Assembly: GCA_937907455.1 (NCBI GenBank)
Contig: CALESQ010000068.1
Span: 1 to 25,838, forward strand
Direction: 5' to 3'
DNA: 25,838 nucleotides
Source of the DNA: an uncultured Caldilineales bacterium
GTDB taxonomy: Bacteria; Chloroflexota; Anaerolineae; JAAEKA01
Made by a program: the position numbers and the translations under genes
Part shown: in pieces, positions 5,798 to 13,978 of the stretch
Layout: every line of letters starts with the position of its first letter
Numbering within the stretch: the stretch's first letter is position 1
The notes under the pieces: generated by a model
The model's database searches: none
Seen by the model: only the letters and a program-made list of their open reading frames with translations
Told to the model about the DNA's origin: nothing

Positions 5798-7147
5798 ATG
5801 GCAAAGCGACGCCGAGTAGAACGCACTGAGCCGTCGCGCAAAGTAGCAGCGATGACTAAACAGGAACGCGAGCGCGCTCGTGTTCTGACTATTGTAGTGG
5901 GCGTAGTTCTGGGAGTTACGTTGCTGCTGCTGGCGGCAGCGTTGCTTTACCAGACGGTGATCTTTCCGCAGTCGGCCGTAGCTTCGGTCAGCGGCGAAAA
6001 GATCAGCACCAAGACGCTGGAGGACCAAACCCGCTTCAGCCAGTATCAACTGATCAACCAACTGCAGAACTTGATCCAGTTCGAGAATCAGATTGATCCC
6101 GGTGGTGCGCAGGGCTTCTTCACCAGCCAGAAGCAGCAGCTTCGTAGCCAGTTGGCAAACAACGAAAGCCTGACCAACAGTGTCATGGAAGAGATGATTG
6201 ACAACACCCTGGTGCGCCAGCTTGCCGCGCAGAACAACATCGAAGCCAGCGAGGCTGAGATCACCGCTCGCCTTGAGGCGCTGGTGGCTTCGCAGCAGGG
6301 CTTTGTCACCGCACCCGATGCTACGGCAACTGCCGAGGCGCTGGCTGCGGCAACCGCTACGCCATCGCCTACGCCTTCACCCACGCCCACCACTACGGCG
6401 GGCATTACTCTGACCGCGGTGCTGACCCCCACGGCCACTCCTGAACCTACGCCCACGGTACACGTACAAACGGCTGATGAGTACACTACCGCTCTGGATC
6501 AGTTGATGGCGGGTATCAGCACCGGCAGCGGTGTGAGCCAGGCCACTGTGTTGAGCATTTATCGCAGCCTGCTGCAAAACGAAATCCTTACCGAAAAGTT
6601 GCAGGAAAAGCTGGGCGACCAGATGCCGCTTGAAGGTGAGCAGGTACACGCCCGCCATATTCTGGTGAGCGTAGCGACTGATGCCAGCGATGCTGACCGC
6701 GAGTTGGCGTTAGCCAAGGCGATCAGCATCACGCAGCGTATCAAAGATGGCGAAGACTTCGCCACGCTGGCCCAGCAATATTCCGATGACACGGGCAGCG
6801 GCGCGCAGGGTGGCGATCTCGGTTTCTTTGGCCGTGGCCAGATGGTGACCGAGTTCGAGAACGCTGCGTTCAGCCTGTCCATCGGCCAGATCAGCGAGCC
6901 GGTGCTGTCGCAGTTCGGCTATCATATTATCGAAGTGCTGGAGACCAATCCCGGGTCGCCCAGCTTTACAGCCTGGTTGCAGGAGCAGAAGTCGCAGGCA
7001 CAGATTACGCGCTCGCTTACCGCGGCGCGCATTCCCAACCTGCCCGCGATCAATCCTGCCTTGCTGACGGATGCCGCGGTGGCTGCCACGCCAACTCCTA
7101 TCGTAATTCCGGAAATGACGCCTTCTGTGGCAACGCCTGCACCGTAG
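5798..7147 (+). CDS. Membrane-anchored parvulin-type peptidyl-prolyl isomerase (PrsA/SurA-like foldase)
   Basis: The 449-residue protein helps exported proteins fold by isomerising prolyl bonds outside the membrane. A basic cytoplasmic tail (1-28) is followed by one membrane segment (about 29-51). A SurA_N-like helical region (about 60-165) begins VASVSGEKISTKTLEDQTRF. A Thr/Pro-rich insert (about 173-222; TPSPTPSPTPTTT) interrupts it, and the helical part resumes. The rotamase domain (about 280-382) carries VHARHILV, FATLAQQYSDDTGSGAQGGDLGFFGRGQMV and FGYHIIEVL. A second Thr/Pro tail ends the protein. There is no lipobox. It starts 14 bp after rpsR with a weak Shine-Dalgarno and is followed by a terminator, so it is likely the last gene of the ribosomal operon. 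ATG at 5852 is a possible shorter start. Confidence 0.92.
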   Translation: MAKRRRVERTEPSRKVAAMTKQERERARVLTIVVGVVLGVTLLLLAAALLYQTVIFPQSAVASVSGEKISTKTLEDQTRFSQYQLINQLQNLIQFENQIDPGGAQGFFTSQKQQLRSQLANNESLTNSVMEEMIDNTLVRQLAAQNNIEASEAEITARLEALVASQQGFVTAPDATATAEALAAATATPSPTPSPTPTTTAGITLTAVLTPTATPEPTPTVHVQTADEYTTALDQLMAGISTGSGVSQATVLSIYRSLLQNEILTEKLQEKLGDQMPLEGEQVHARHILVSVATDASDADRELALAKAISITQRIKDGEDFATLAQQYSDDTGSGAQGGDLGFFGRGQMVTEFENAAFSLSIGQISEPVLSQFGYHIIEVLETNPGSPSFTAWLQEQKSQAQITRSLTAARIPNLPAINPALLTDAAVAATPTPIVIPEMTPSVATPAP

Positions 7148-7179
7148 CATGGCTGTGTGCTGCATCCGCAGTATCAAAT

Positions 7180-7213
7180 AAAAAACAGCGCCCTAAACAG
7201 GGCGCTGTTTTTT
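7180..7213. terminator. Bidirectional intrinsic terminator
   Basis: AAAAACAGCGCCC (7181-7193) pairs with GGGCGCTGTTTTT (7200-7212), with a 6-nt loop TAAACA. T-runs lie on both strands. It terminates the rpsF operon and probably the convergent relA gene. The next 200 bp (7214-7412) hold nothing I recognise. Confidence 0.93.
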
Positions 7214-7412
7214 TGTTTTTGCAGCGAGCGCCGGACGATCAATCACCCAGCTACGGCGCAGCGCCCCGTCCACGGAGCTTGCTGCCGGCACATCCCTCTC
7301 ATCGTCTATCATGAAACAAGTGTCTTAGCCTTCACGCGTGCTGAACGGATGAAGATGTGCCATTTGTTTTAAGACATATCTTTACTTCTCACTACTCACA
7401 TCTTACGTCTTG

Positions 7413-9626
7413 CTACGCATGCCAGCGGCGCACCTCGGTGACGTTGGGCAAACGCTCGATGCGCGCCAGCACGCGGCTGAGCTGCTCGGCGTCCTTGATT
7501 TGCAGAGTAGCCTCGACGCGCGCCAAATGGCCCTTGATGGCGGTGGTTGCCTGCGCATCCAGCATGTTAATGCGTTCGCTGGCTACCAGGTTGGCGATGT
7601 CGCGCAGCAGTCCGGAGCGGTCATAGGCCTCTACCAGAATGTGAACAGGGTGAGTTTGTTCGGTGGCGTGGCCCCAGCTTACTTCCACCACGCGCGCCGG
7701 GTCTTTCTTGATCATGTGAGCCACGTTCGGACATGTAGCGCGATGCACCGTTACCCCGCGCCCGCGCGTGACATAGCCGATGATGGCCTGGCCGGGGATG
7801 GGATTGCAGCACATGCCGGTGCGGCTGAGCAGGTCGGCTACGCCCAGCACGGTGACGCCCTCTGACGACACCGGATAGGAAGACGGGAAGCTGCTCTCTT
7901 CGCGGGCCTCTTCGCGCTCTTTATGATCAATATCCAGTACTTTGCCGGCCACTTGTGGGGTGTTGATGTCACCGAAACCCAGCGCAGCATAGAAGTCATC
8001 TACTTTGTCGTAGCCAAACAGCTTGGCGATGGAGTCGTGGCTACGTTCAATGTTCAGCCGCTTCAGCTCGCGGTTTAGCGTTTCTGTGCCTTGCTGGATG
8101 TTCTCTTCGCGGCTTTGCTTGCGGAACCATTGACGAATTTTAGCGCGGGCGCGGTTGGTGGCAGTGAACCCCAGCGAGGGGTTCATCCAATCGCGGCTGG
8201 GGCCGCCGCGCTTTGAAGTGATGATCTCCACGATGTCGCCGTTGCGCAACCGGAAATCCAGCGATACCAGCTTGCTGTTGACGCGCGCGCCGCGGCAGCG
8301 ATGCCCCACTTCGGTGTGTACCATGTAGGCGAAATCAATCGGCGTTGAGCCGGCAGAGAGGTCTTTCAGGTCGCCCTGGGGTGTAAACACGTAGACGCGG
8401 TCGGCAAATACATCCGATTGCATCGAGTCGACGAATTCGGTGGCGTTGGTGGTGTCACTTTGCCAGTCCAGCATCAGGCCGCGCAGCCAGGCCAGCTTGT
8501 TTTCAAACTCTACGTCGCGCTTAACCTGTTCTTTGTAGCGCCAGTGAGCAGCAATGCCCAGCTCGGCAGAGCGGTGCATTTCGTGGGTGCGGATTTGCAC
8601 TTCCAGGCTATGGCCGTCTGGCCCTACCACTGCGGTGTGCAGCGAGCGATACATGTTGTCTTTGGGATTGGCGATATAGTCATCAAATTCGCCGGGGATG
8701 GGTCGCCATAGGCCATGAACTGCGCCCAGGGCCACATAGCAATCGCTCACCTCGTCCACCATGATGCGCACCGCTTCGGTGTCGTAGACCTGCTCCAACT
8801 CTACGCCTTTGCGCTGCATTTTGCGATAAATGCTGTAGATGTGCTTGGGTCGCCCCTCTACCAGTGCTGTGATGCCCAGCTTCTGCATTTCGTTTTGCAG
8901 AATGCCGATCACCCGCGTGATGAACTGATTGCGCTCGCTGCGTCGCCTTTGCAGGTTGGTAGCGATGGTTTTGTAAACCTCAGGCTCCAGCCAGCGGAAT
9001 GCGCCATCTTCCAACTCCCATTTGATCTGCCAGATGCCAAGGCGATTGGCGAGCGGCGCGTAGATTTCCAGTGTTTCGCGGGCGATGCGTCGGCGTTTGT
9101 GTTCTTTCAGTGGCCCCAGTGTCCGCACATTATGTAGCCGGTCGGCCAGTTTAATCAGCACTACGCGGATATCCTGGCTCATGGCGAGAAAGAGCTTGCG
9201 CAGGGTTTCGTCGCGCTGGCTGCGTAGCCGCGGGTTGATGGTGGGCTGGCCCTCGCTGCCTTCAGGCCGGCTGATGCTTTCGATCTTTTCCAGCTTGGTG
9301 ACGCCATCTACCAGCGTGGCTACATCTGGGCCAAACAGTTTGCCGATCTCGGCCAGGCTGATGCTGGTGTCTTCGGCTACGTCGTGCAGCAAACCGGCGG
9401 CAATGGCTTTGGCATCAAGCCGCAGATCGGCCAAAATACCGGCAACGGCCAACGGGTGAATGATGTAGGGTTCACCGGAGGCGCGGGGGATATCGGCGTG
9501 GGCTTCGTTGGCAATAGCATAGGCATCACGCACCAGGTGCACTTCGTCTTCGCCATAGGTGCGTGGCAATTGCGCAACTAACTCATCAATGCTAATGGGT
9601 GATTTGGAAAAATCGCCGTGGTTCAT
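7413..9626 (-). CDS. relA: RelA/SpoT-family (p)ppGpp synthetase/hydrolase
   Basis: The 737-residue protein makes and degrades the stringent-response alarmone (p)ppGpp. Domains in order: the HD hydrolase (YIIHP 54-58, HDVAED 81-86, DRLHN 162-166, so intact), the synthetase (GRPKHIYSIYRKM 258-270, YDTEAVRIMV 281-290, YRSLHTAV 326-333, EVQIRT 342-347), TGS (about 407-468), a linker helical region, a CC-containing zinc-finger/RIS segment (MCCNPIPGQAIIGYVTRGRG, about 605-624), and ACT (about 660-737). Both active sites look complete, so it is probably the bifunctional long Rel of a genome with one such enzyme. The ATG at 9626 is chosen because upstream frame is not conserved-looking and a promoter lies at 9724-9696. 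AAGGGAG is 12 nt before the ATG, slightly far. Confidence 0.96.
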   Translation of the reverse strand: MNHGDFSKSPISIDELVAQLPRTYGEDEVHLVRDAYAIANEAHADIPRASGEPYIIHPLAVAGILADLRLDAKAIAAGLLHDVAEDTSISLAEIGKLFGPDVATLVDGVTKLEKIESISRPEGSEGQPTINPRLRSQRDETLRKLFLAMSQDIRVVLIKLADRLHNVRTLGPLKEHKRRRIARETLEIYAPLANRLGIWQIKWELEDGAFRWLEPEVYKTIATNLQRRRSERNQFITRVIGILQNEMQKLGITALVEGRPKHIYSIYRKMQRKGVELEQVYDTEAVRIMVDEVSDCYVALGAVHGLWRPIPGEFDDYIANPKDNMYRSLHTAVVGPDGHSLEVQIRTHEMHRSAELGIAAHWRYKEQVKRDVEFENKLAWLRGLMLDWQSDTTNATEFVDSMQSDVFADRVYVFTPQGDLKDLSAGSTPIDFAYMVHTEVGHRCRGARVNSKLVSLDFRLRNGDIVEIITSKRGGPSRDWMNPSLGFTATNRARAKIRQWFRKQSREENIQQGTETLNRELKRLNIERSHDSIAKLFGYDKVDDFYAALGFGDINTPQVAGKVLDIDHKEREEAREESSFPSSYPVSSEGVTVLGVADLLSRTGMCCNPIPGQAIIGYVTRGRGVTVHRATCPNVAHMIKKDPARVVEVSWGHATEQTHPVHILVEAYDRSGLLRDIANLVASERINMLDAQATTAIKGHLARVEATLQIKDAEQLSRVLARIERLPNVTEVRRWHA

Positions 9627-9695
9627 ACAAGGCCAAGGCTCCCTTGCTGGCAATTGTGGCTGGTGCTGCGGTCGGAGGGCTATTGCAGCCTTGCG

Positions 9696-9724
9696 ATTAT
9701 AGCGCATCCTGCAAAAACGTGCAA
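9696..9724 (-). promoter_or_regulatory. relA promoter
   Basis: TTGCAC (9724-9719), a 17-nt spacer and a perfect TATAAT (9701-9696) lie on the minus strand. The predicted leader is about 63 nt. Confidence 0.75.
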
Positions 9725-9755
9725 CGGCGCGTCTGTTTTTTGCGCGCCCAAACAT

Positions 9756-9784
9756 TTGACAGCATCGCGTCTGACAGATACAAT
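9756..9784 (+). promoter_or_regulatory. tRNA-Arg(TCG) promoter
   Basis: Consensus TTGACA (9756-9761), a 17-nt spacer and TACAAT (9779-9784) place the start near 9791, just before the tRNA. It is divergent from the relA promoter. Confidence 0.85.
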
Positions 9785-9798
9785 TTCCAGGTTCGTCA

Positions 9799-9872
<74 letters not shown>

Positions 9873-9883
9873 CTCGCAGCCAT

Positions 9884-9921
9884 AAAAAAAGCAGGCTACC
9901 CTGTGGTAGCCTGCTTTTTTT
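9884..9921. terminator. Strong bidirectional terminator after tRNA-Arg(TCG)
   Basis: The arms 9884-9900 and 9905-9921 are a perfect 17-bp inverted repeat around loop CTGT. The core GCAGGCTACC is flanked by seven A on the left and seven T on the right. It ends the tRNA transcript. It also faces the 5'-nucleotidase gene, whose stop is 160 bp away on the minus strand. Confidence 0.94.
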
Positions 9922-9982
9922 GTCAACTGAGGGGCATCGCTTGAGCAGTAAAGCCTATTCAGGCTGGTGCCGTCAGCCGTTT

Positions 9983-10056
9983 AGTAGCTGTCAAAGGGCC
10001 AGTCCTGCACTTTGGTTCGGTCAGAGATTGGGAACCATCCCAAGAGACCGACCAGA
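9983..10056. repeat. Dispersed copy of the left-end repeat family
   Basis: GATTGGGAACCATCCC (10026-10041) is identical to 95-110. Similarity extends left (TTCGGTCAGA against CACGGTCTGG) and right (AAGAGACCGACCAGAG against GTAGGGACCGGCCCGAG). AGTAGCTGTC (9983-9992) matches 698-707 exactly and lies upstream in the same order. The copy is non-coding, between a terminator and the 3' end of the nucleotidase gene. Confidence 0.65.
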
Positions 10057-10081
10057 GGGTAAGCCCGTTTTTGATGGCTAC

Positions 10082-12337
10082 TTAATTGTAGGTGCGATAG
10101 TACACGCGGATGTAGCCGGCCTTGCTGGCATCGAAGAATTCACTGGTGGTGAAGCCAAAGCGAGTGCTGAGCAGAGCTTCCGGCGCATTGACCATCGGAT
10201 AGTTCGGGTCCGAGGTGACGATGAAGCCGTAGTTGCTGGTGCCATTCTCGATGATCTTGGTGACCGCTGCGGTCACATCCAGGCGCAGCCAGGTGTTGAT
10301 GCGTGAGCTGGTGAGCGGCACGCTGGGGCCAGCTGCATCCATGTCGCCACCGGCAGTGGTCCAGGGGTTGGTCCAGTTGGCAGTAGCCTCAGCCCACATT
10401 TTGGTGACAGGATGGGCAGCGACCAGCATGGCTGATTGGTTCCAGTTGGCGAAGCCGCGGCCTTCGTAGACATACAGGTAGAGGTAAGCCTGATCAACTT
10501 GTGCGCTGGCGGGGATACAGGTATAGACGTTGTCGCAGATGGGGAAGGGTACCTGCACCACGGGGCGCAATTGGTTGTTGAAGCCTACCCACATGGTCTG
10601 CGCGTTGCCATTGTTTGCCGCAGGCTGCGTGCCGTTGAGGAAGGTATCTTCGCTGACATTGTAGCGGCGTGAGCGCTGCACGGTGGCTGAAACCTGGTTG
10701 ATGCGGCCCCAGCCTGCTGCAGGATACGCATCAGCGGTGATCATGCCGCCCAGGCCACCTTCGGATACCGGCGCCTGAATGTACTCGATGACCGAGTCGG
10801 CCATCACGGACCAGGTGTCGTAGGGATCAATGGCGTTGGTGGCGAACATGGTATAGAAGTCGCCGCCGCGGCGCATGAAGTCGTTGGTAGTGACTTGATA
10901 GATTTCGTCGGCTTCCACGGGGCTGTAGGTGCCGTCGGCGTTCATAATTTCTGCCGAGCGCACGCGGCTGCCCGCGGGGCGCTCTGGATCGAAGCTGAAG
11001 CGCATACCGGCTACCTGCGGGAAGCGGCCATCACCCAGGCCGGCGCGGCTGACGCCGTTTTCCAGCGCGGCGATCAGGTCAGAGCCCATCAGGCCCATGG
11101 TGGCAATCTGGTTGCCGAAGGGTAGCACGGTGAGGATGCTGCCGATGGTAACGTTGCCGGGGTTGACGGAAGCACGAATGCCGCCGCCGTTGGTGATGCA
11201 GACTTGCGTGCCCACAGCACTGGTCTTCCACAGCATGGCGTCGCAGATCAGGTCGCCCAGGTTGGTTTCCTTGGCGCGTACGTTGGCGCGTGCGCCGTCC
11301 AGCAGCAGTGCAGTTTCACCGATGACGGTGTTCTGCAGTGCCTGTACGGGCTGTGCCCACACCGTCACATCCGCGGCGATGGTGGGGTCTTCGGCAATGC
11401 TGCTGTTGATAAAGATGGGATTGCCCTGATAGGCGGTGACCATGCCTGCGGCATTGAAGGTGACATCCAGGCGGCCCAGATAGCGGCCCCATTCCCAGGC
11501 GCTAACGATCAGCGTGGGTACGTTGGCGGCGGAATTAACTACAGTGGGATAAGGACCCTGAGCGCCGGGCATGGAGCCAAGCGGGGTGTGGCTGTGGCCA
11601 CCCACGATTACGTCAATGCCGGGCACCGCGGCGGCCAGCGCCTGGTCGGGCAGGTAGCCCAGGTGGCTGAGCAACACGATCTTGTTGATGCCCATGCCCT
11701 GCAACTCGGCAACCATTTGCTGCGCGGTCTGCACGGCGTCTTCGAAAATCACATCCGGCCCGGGACTGGAGATGAAGGGGGTATCTTCGGTGGTGAGACC
11801 AAAAACGCCAACCGGTTCGCCGGTGACGGTGATCACGGTGTAAGGTTCAATCTGACCGGTCAGCGACACCTGGGCCGAGGCGTCAATGTTGGCGCTTAGC
11901 ACCGGGAAGTTGGCGGCATCAATAAAGCGCGACAGGGCAGACGGGCCTGAGTCGAACTCGTGATTACCAATGGCCATCGCCTGATAGCCCAGCGCGTTCA
12001 TGAAATGCGCTTCTTCCAGACCTTGCCAGTAGTTGAAGAACAAAGTGCCCTGGAAAGGATCGCCGGCATCCACCAGCAGCACGTTGCCACCCTCGGCACG
12101 TACTTGCTGAATGGCCGTGTAGCGGCGAGCTACGCCACCTTGCACTACATTGGATTCTGTAAACGATTCGATGCGCGCATGCGTATCGTTGGTGTGCAGA
12201 ATAGTGAGCGTGATCGGTTCATCAGCCGATGCAGCCGGCATGAACACAAAGGCCTGCACCAGCACCATGGCAAGCACCAACGCCAGATGAAGGAACAGAC
12301 GCGAACTTCCTAACCTGCGGGTTGACAATTGTCTCAT
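10082..12337 (-). CDS. Secreted 5'-nucleotidase/metallophosphatase with C-terminal DNRLRE (CBM96-like) module
   Basis: The 751-residue exported enzyme releases phosphate from nucleotides or related esters. Residues 1-38 form a signal peptide ending AASA-DE. The metallophosphatase domain holds HTNDTHAR (48-55), DAGDPFQG (90-97), GNHEFDSG (124-131) and GGHSHT (247-252), all metal ligands present. The 5'-nucleotidase C-terminal domain covers about 335-515, with TNLGDLICDAM and NGGGIR (383-388). Residues 556-751 (RRYNVSEDTFLNGT..., WAEATANWTNPWT, WLRLDVTAAV, NYGFIVTSDP) match the DNRLRE/CBM96 beta-sandwich pattern, usually attached to secreted proteins and presumed glycan-binding. The ATG at 12337 has AAGGAGA 8 nt upstream; the longer frame runs into the promoter. 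No lipobox or sortase signal is seen. Confidence 0.93.
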   Translation of the reverse strand: MRQLSTRRLGSSRLFLHLALVLAMVLVQAFVFMPAASADEPITLTILHTNDTHARIESFTESNVVQGGVARRYTAIQQVRAEGGNVLLVDAGDPFQGTLFFNYWQGLEEAHFMNALGYQAMAIGNHEFDSGPSALSRFIDAANFPVLSANIDASAQVSLTGQIEPYTVITVTGEPVGVFGLTTEDTPFISSPGPDVIFEDAVQTAQQMVAELQGMGINKIVLLSHLGYLPDQALAAAVPGIDVIVGGHSHTPLGSMPGAQGPYPTVVNSAANVPTLIVSAWEWGRYLGRLDVTFNAAGMVTAYQGNPIFINSSIAEDPTIAADVTVWAQPVQALQNTVIGETALLLDGARANVRAKETNLGDLICDAMLWKTSAVGTQVCITNGGGIRASVNPGNVTIGSILTVLPFGNQIATMGLMGSDLIAALENGVSRAGLGDGRFPQVAGMRFSFDPERPAGSRVRSAEIMNADGTYSPVEADEIYQVTTNDFMRRGGDFYTMFATNAIDPYDTWSVMADSVIEYIQAPVSEGGLGGMITADAYPAAGWGRINQVSATVQRSRRYNVSEDTFLNGTQPAANNGNAQTMWVGFNNQLRPVVQVPFPICDNVYTCIPASAQVDQAYLYLYVYEGRGFANWNQSAMLVAAHPVTKMWAEATANWTNPWTTAGGDMDAAGPSVPLTSSRINTWLRLDVTAAVTKIIENGTSNYGFIVTSDPNYPMVNAPEALLSTRFGFTTSEFFDASKAGYIRVYYRTYN

Positions 12338-12379
12338 TGTTGTCTCCTTGCGATCAGTACAGAACGGATGAGGAAATGC

Positions 12380-12433
12380 TATCCGCCCAAATTTGGAAAG
12401 CCCGGACCCAGCTAATCCAGACCCAAGCGGATA
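12380..12433 (-). promoter_or_regulatory. Paired segment in the nucleotidase 5' leader
   Basis: The predicted leader is about 140 nt. In it, TATCCGC (12380-12386) can pair with GCGGATA (12427-12433), enclosing a 40-nt G-rich segment. A small CTGT/ACAG hairpin lies closer to the start of transcription. I do not recognise a riboswitch class. Confidence 0.25.
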
Positions 12434-12484
12434 TCTACGATGGGGAGTTACCGATCCTGTCGAAATACAGACGAGGGTAGGTTC

Positions 12485-12513
12485 ATTATAAGAATCTAGT
12501 GGCGTTGAGTCAA
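12485..12513 (-). promoter_or_regulatory. 5'-nucleotidase promoter
   Basis: TTGACT (12513-12508), a 17-nt spacer and perfect TATAAT (12490-12485) lie on the minus strand. The leader before the ATG at 12337 is about 140 nt. Apart from this promoter, the divergent one at 12645 and the leader, the 365-bp gap 12338-12702 shows nothing else. Confidence 0.85.
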
Positions 12514-12644
12514 ACTGCGCTGCGGTTGGATACAAGCATCAGTACAGTGTAAACAAAGTTGTGGCGTTAAACTCAGCAACTGCCATAGGTAAAAACTTGA
12601 TTTACAAAGCAATCTAATGTCTGGAATTGTCCCGCTTGATCTTT

Positions 12645-12674
12645 TTGACACCTGCCTTCGTGTTAAGGTATGAT
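12645..12674 (+). promoter_or_regulatory. Promoter of the zinc-ribbon/LCP operon
   Basis: Consensus TTGACA (12645-12650), an 18-nt spacer and TATGAT (12669-12674) lie on the plus strand. The predicted start, near 12681, is about 22 nt before the ATG at 12703. Confidence 0.8.
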
Positions 12675-12702
12675 GCGGCTATCTTGTTATCAGAGGTTCT
12701 TC

Positions 12703-12921
12703 ATGCCCGATTGCCCCAACTGCTCCACCTGGAATCCTGAAGATAAAACTGTTTGCTGGCGCTGCCAGGCCGAATTGCCGCGTTCGCAAAGCCGCAAACT
12801 AGCGGGCAAGCGCAAGCTGGGCAGAATTCCTTTGCATATGTGGATTGCGTTGGTTTTCTTTGTGGTGATGATGCTCGCTGCGCAATGCTTTGCCATGGAG
12901 TATACCCGGCTGGCGGGGTAA
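12703..12921 (+). CDS. Small zinc-ribbon membrane protein
   Basis: The 72-residue protein has no named family I recognise. Its N-terminus is a zinc ribbon (C4-x2-C7 ... C18-x2-C21). A short basic stretch (RKLAGKRKLGR) and one membrane helix (about 44-62, HMWIALVFFVVMMLAAQCFA) follow. Topology suggests the ribbon faces the cytoplasm. The ATG at 12703 follows AGAGG; the frame stays open back to 12670, but that start overlaps the predicted -10 box. It is 6 bp upstream of the LytR-CpsA-Psr gene and shares its promoter, so a role in regulating or assembling that enzyme is possible but unproven. Confidence 0.8.
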   Translation: MPDCPNCSTWNPEDKTVCWRCQAELPRSQSRKLAGKRKLGRIPLHMWIALVFFVVMMLAAQCFAMEYTRLAG

Positions 12922-12927
12922 ACGGCT

Positions 12928-13896
12928 ATGCTGGATCTTCGTCGTCGCGCTGTGATGGAGCGCGCCCGTCAACGCCGCAGCCGTCAGTCAGGCTTGGGCT
13001 GGCTGCCGTGGGTGCTGAGTCTGCTTTTGCTGGTGGCCTGCCTGCTGTTTGTGCTGCTGTTGGGGGCATTGGCACTGGCACAGCAGGGGCAGGCGCTGGT
13101 GTCATCTCAGTCTGCGCCAACCATTCTGTTGCTGGGGGTGGATCGCCGCGCCGAAGAAAGCGGCCCTACGCGTAGCGATTCGATGATTTTGCTGGGGCAA
13201 CATGCTCAAACCGGTCAGGCAGCCATGCTTTCCCTTCCCCGCGACCTGTGGGTGAGCATTCCCGATGTGGGTGAGCAGCGCATCAACGCCGCCCTGTTTT
13301 TTGGTTACGACCCGCAAGACCGCACCGCTGGCCCGCGGCTGGCTATGCGCACGGTGCAGCAAGAGTTGCGCCAGCCGGTTGAGCACTTTGTATTGATAGA
13401 TTTCGCTACTTTTGTGCGCGCGGTGGACGCCGTGGGTGGCGTCGAGGTGGATGTTCCGCAGTTGATTGTGGACACTGAATACCCCACGCCCGACTACGGC
13501 ATTATCACGGTTCAGTTTGACCCCGGCCCGCAAACTCTGAACGGTGAACGCGCGTTGATCTATGTGCGCACACGCCACAGCGATGATGATTTTGGTCGTT
13601 CGCAGCGCCAATTGCAGGTGTTGCAGGCGCTGGCGTTGAAAGTGTTGCAACCGGCCACCTGGCCGCGTTTGCCGGCCCTGTATCGGGTGATTCGTGAGGG
13701 GGTGGTGACCGATCTGGTCGCGGGTGATGTGTCTGCGTTGTGGCCGCTGGCCGTAGCTATGGCAAACGGCGAAATCAATACGGCTACATTGGAGGACGCC
13801 ACTACCCCGTGGACGACATCGGGCGGCGCGTGGGTGCTGCTGCCTGACTCAGCAGCAGTGCAGCACATCGTCGCCGAGTTGTTTGGCACGCGCTGA
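12928..13896 (+). CDS. LytR-CpsA-Psr (LCP) family glycopolymer transferase
   Basis: The 322-residue protein belongs to the enzymes that attach undecaprenyl-linked glycopolymers to peptidoglycan outside the membrane. A basic cytoplasmic start (1-24, rich in Arg) and one membrane helix (about 26-52) lead into the LCP domain from about 64: TILLLGVDRR, then TRSDSMIL (81-88) with the conserved R82 and D84. SLPRDLWVSIP (102-112), the NAA motif (120-122), AVGGVEVDVP and ALIYVRTRHSDDDFGRSQRQ (209-228) follow, the last with the phosphate-binding arginines. All key residues are present. It implies a cell wall carrying secondary polymers. The Shine-Dalgarno is weak (GGGG), consistent with coupling to the short gene before it. 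Confidence 0.94.
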   Translation: MLDLRRRAVMERARQRRSRQSGLGWLPWVLSLLLLVACLLFVLLLGALALAQQGQALVSSQSAPTILLLGVDRRAEESGPTRSDSMILLGQHAQTGQAAMLSLPRDLWVSIPDVGEQRINAALFFGYDPQDRTAGPRLAMRTVQQELRQPVEHFVLIDFATFVRAVDAVGGVEVDVPQLIVDTEYPTPDYGIITVQFDPGPQTLNGERALIYVRTRHSDDDFGRSQRQLQVLQALALKVLQPATWPRLPALYRVIREGVVTDLVAGDVSALWPLAVAMANGEINTATLEDATTPWTTSGGAWVLLPDSAAVQHIVAELFGTR

Positions 13897-13950
13897 TTAA
13901 TCGCTGTCTCTGGCAGCGCAACAGCGCGCCCGACCTTGCAACGGTATTGA

Positions 13951-13978
13951 ACAATTGCCAACACGTGGCGGCGATTGT
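13951..13978. terminator. Hairpin between convergent genes
   Basis: ACAATTGCC (13951-13959) pairs with GGCGATTGT (13970-13978), with one wobble and a 10-nt loop. It sits in the 81-bp gap between the LCP gene and the convergent DUF1801 gene. No T-run follows, so intrinsic termination is uncertain. Confidence 0.3.

Noticed and set aside
9627..9755. N-terminal extension of the relA frame
   Set aside because: It covers the predicted relA promoter and start region and has no family-like sequence.
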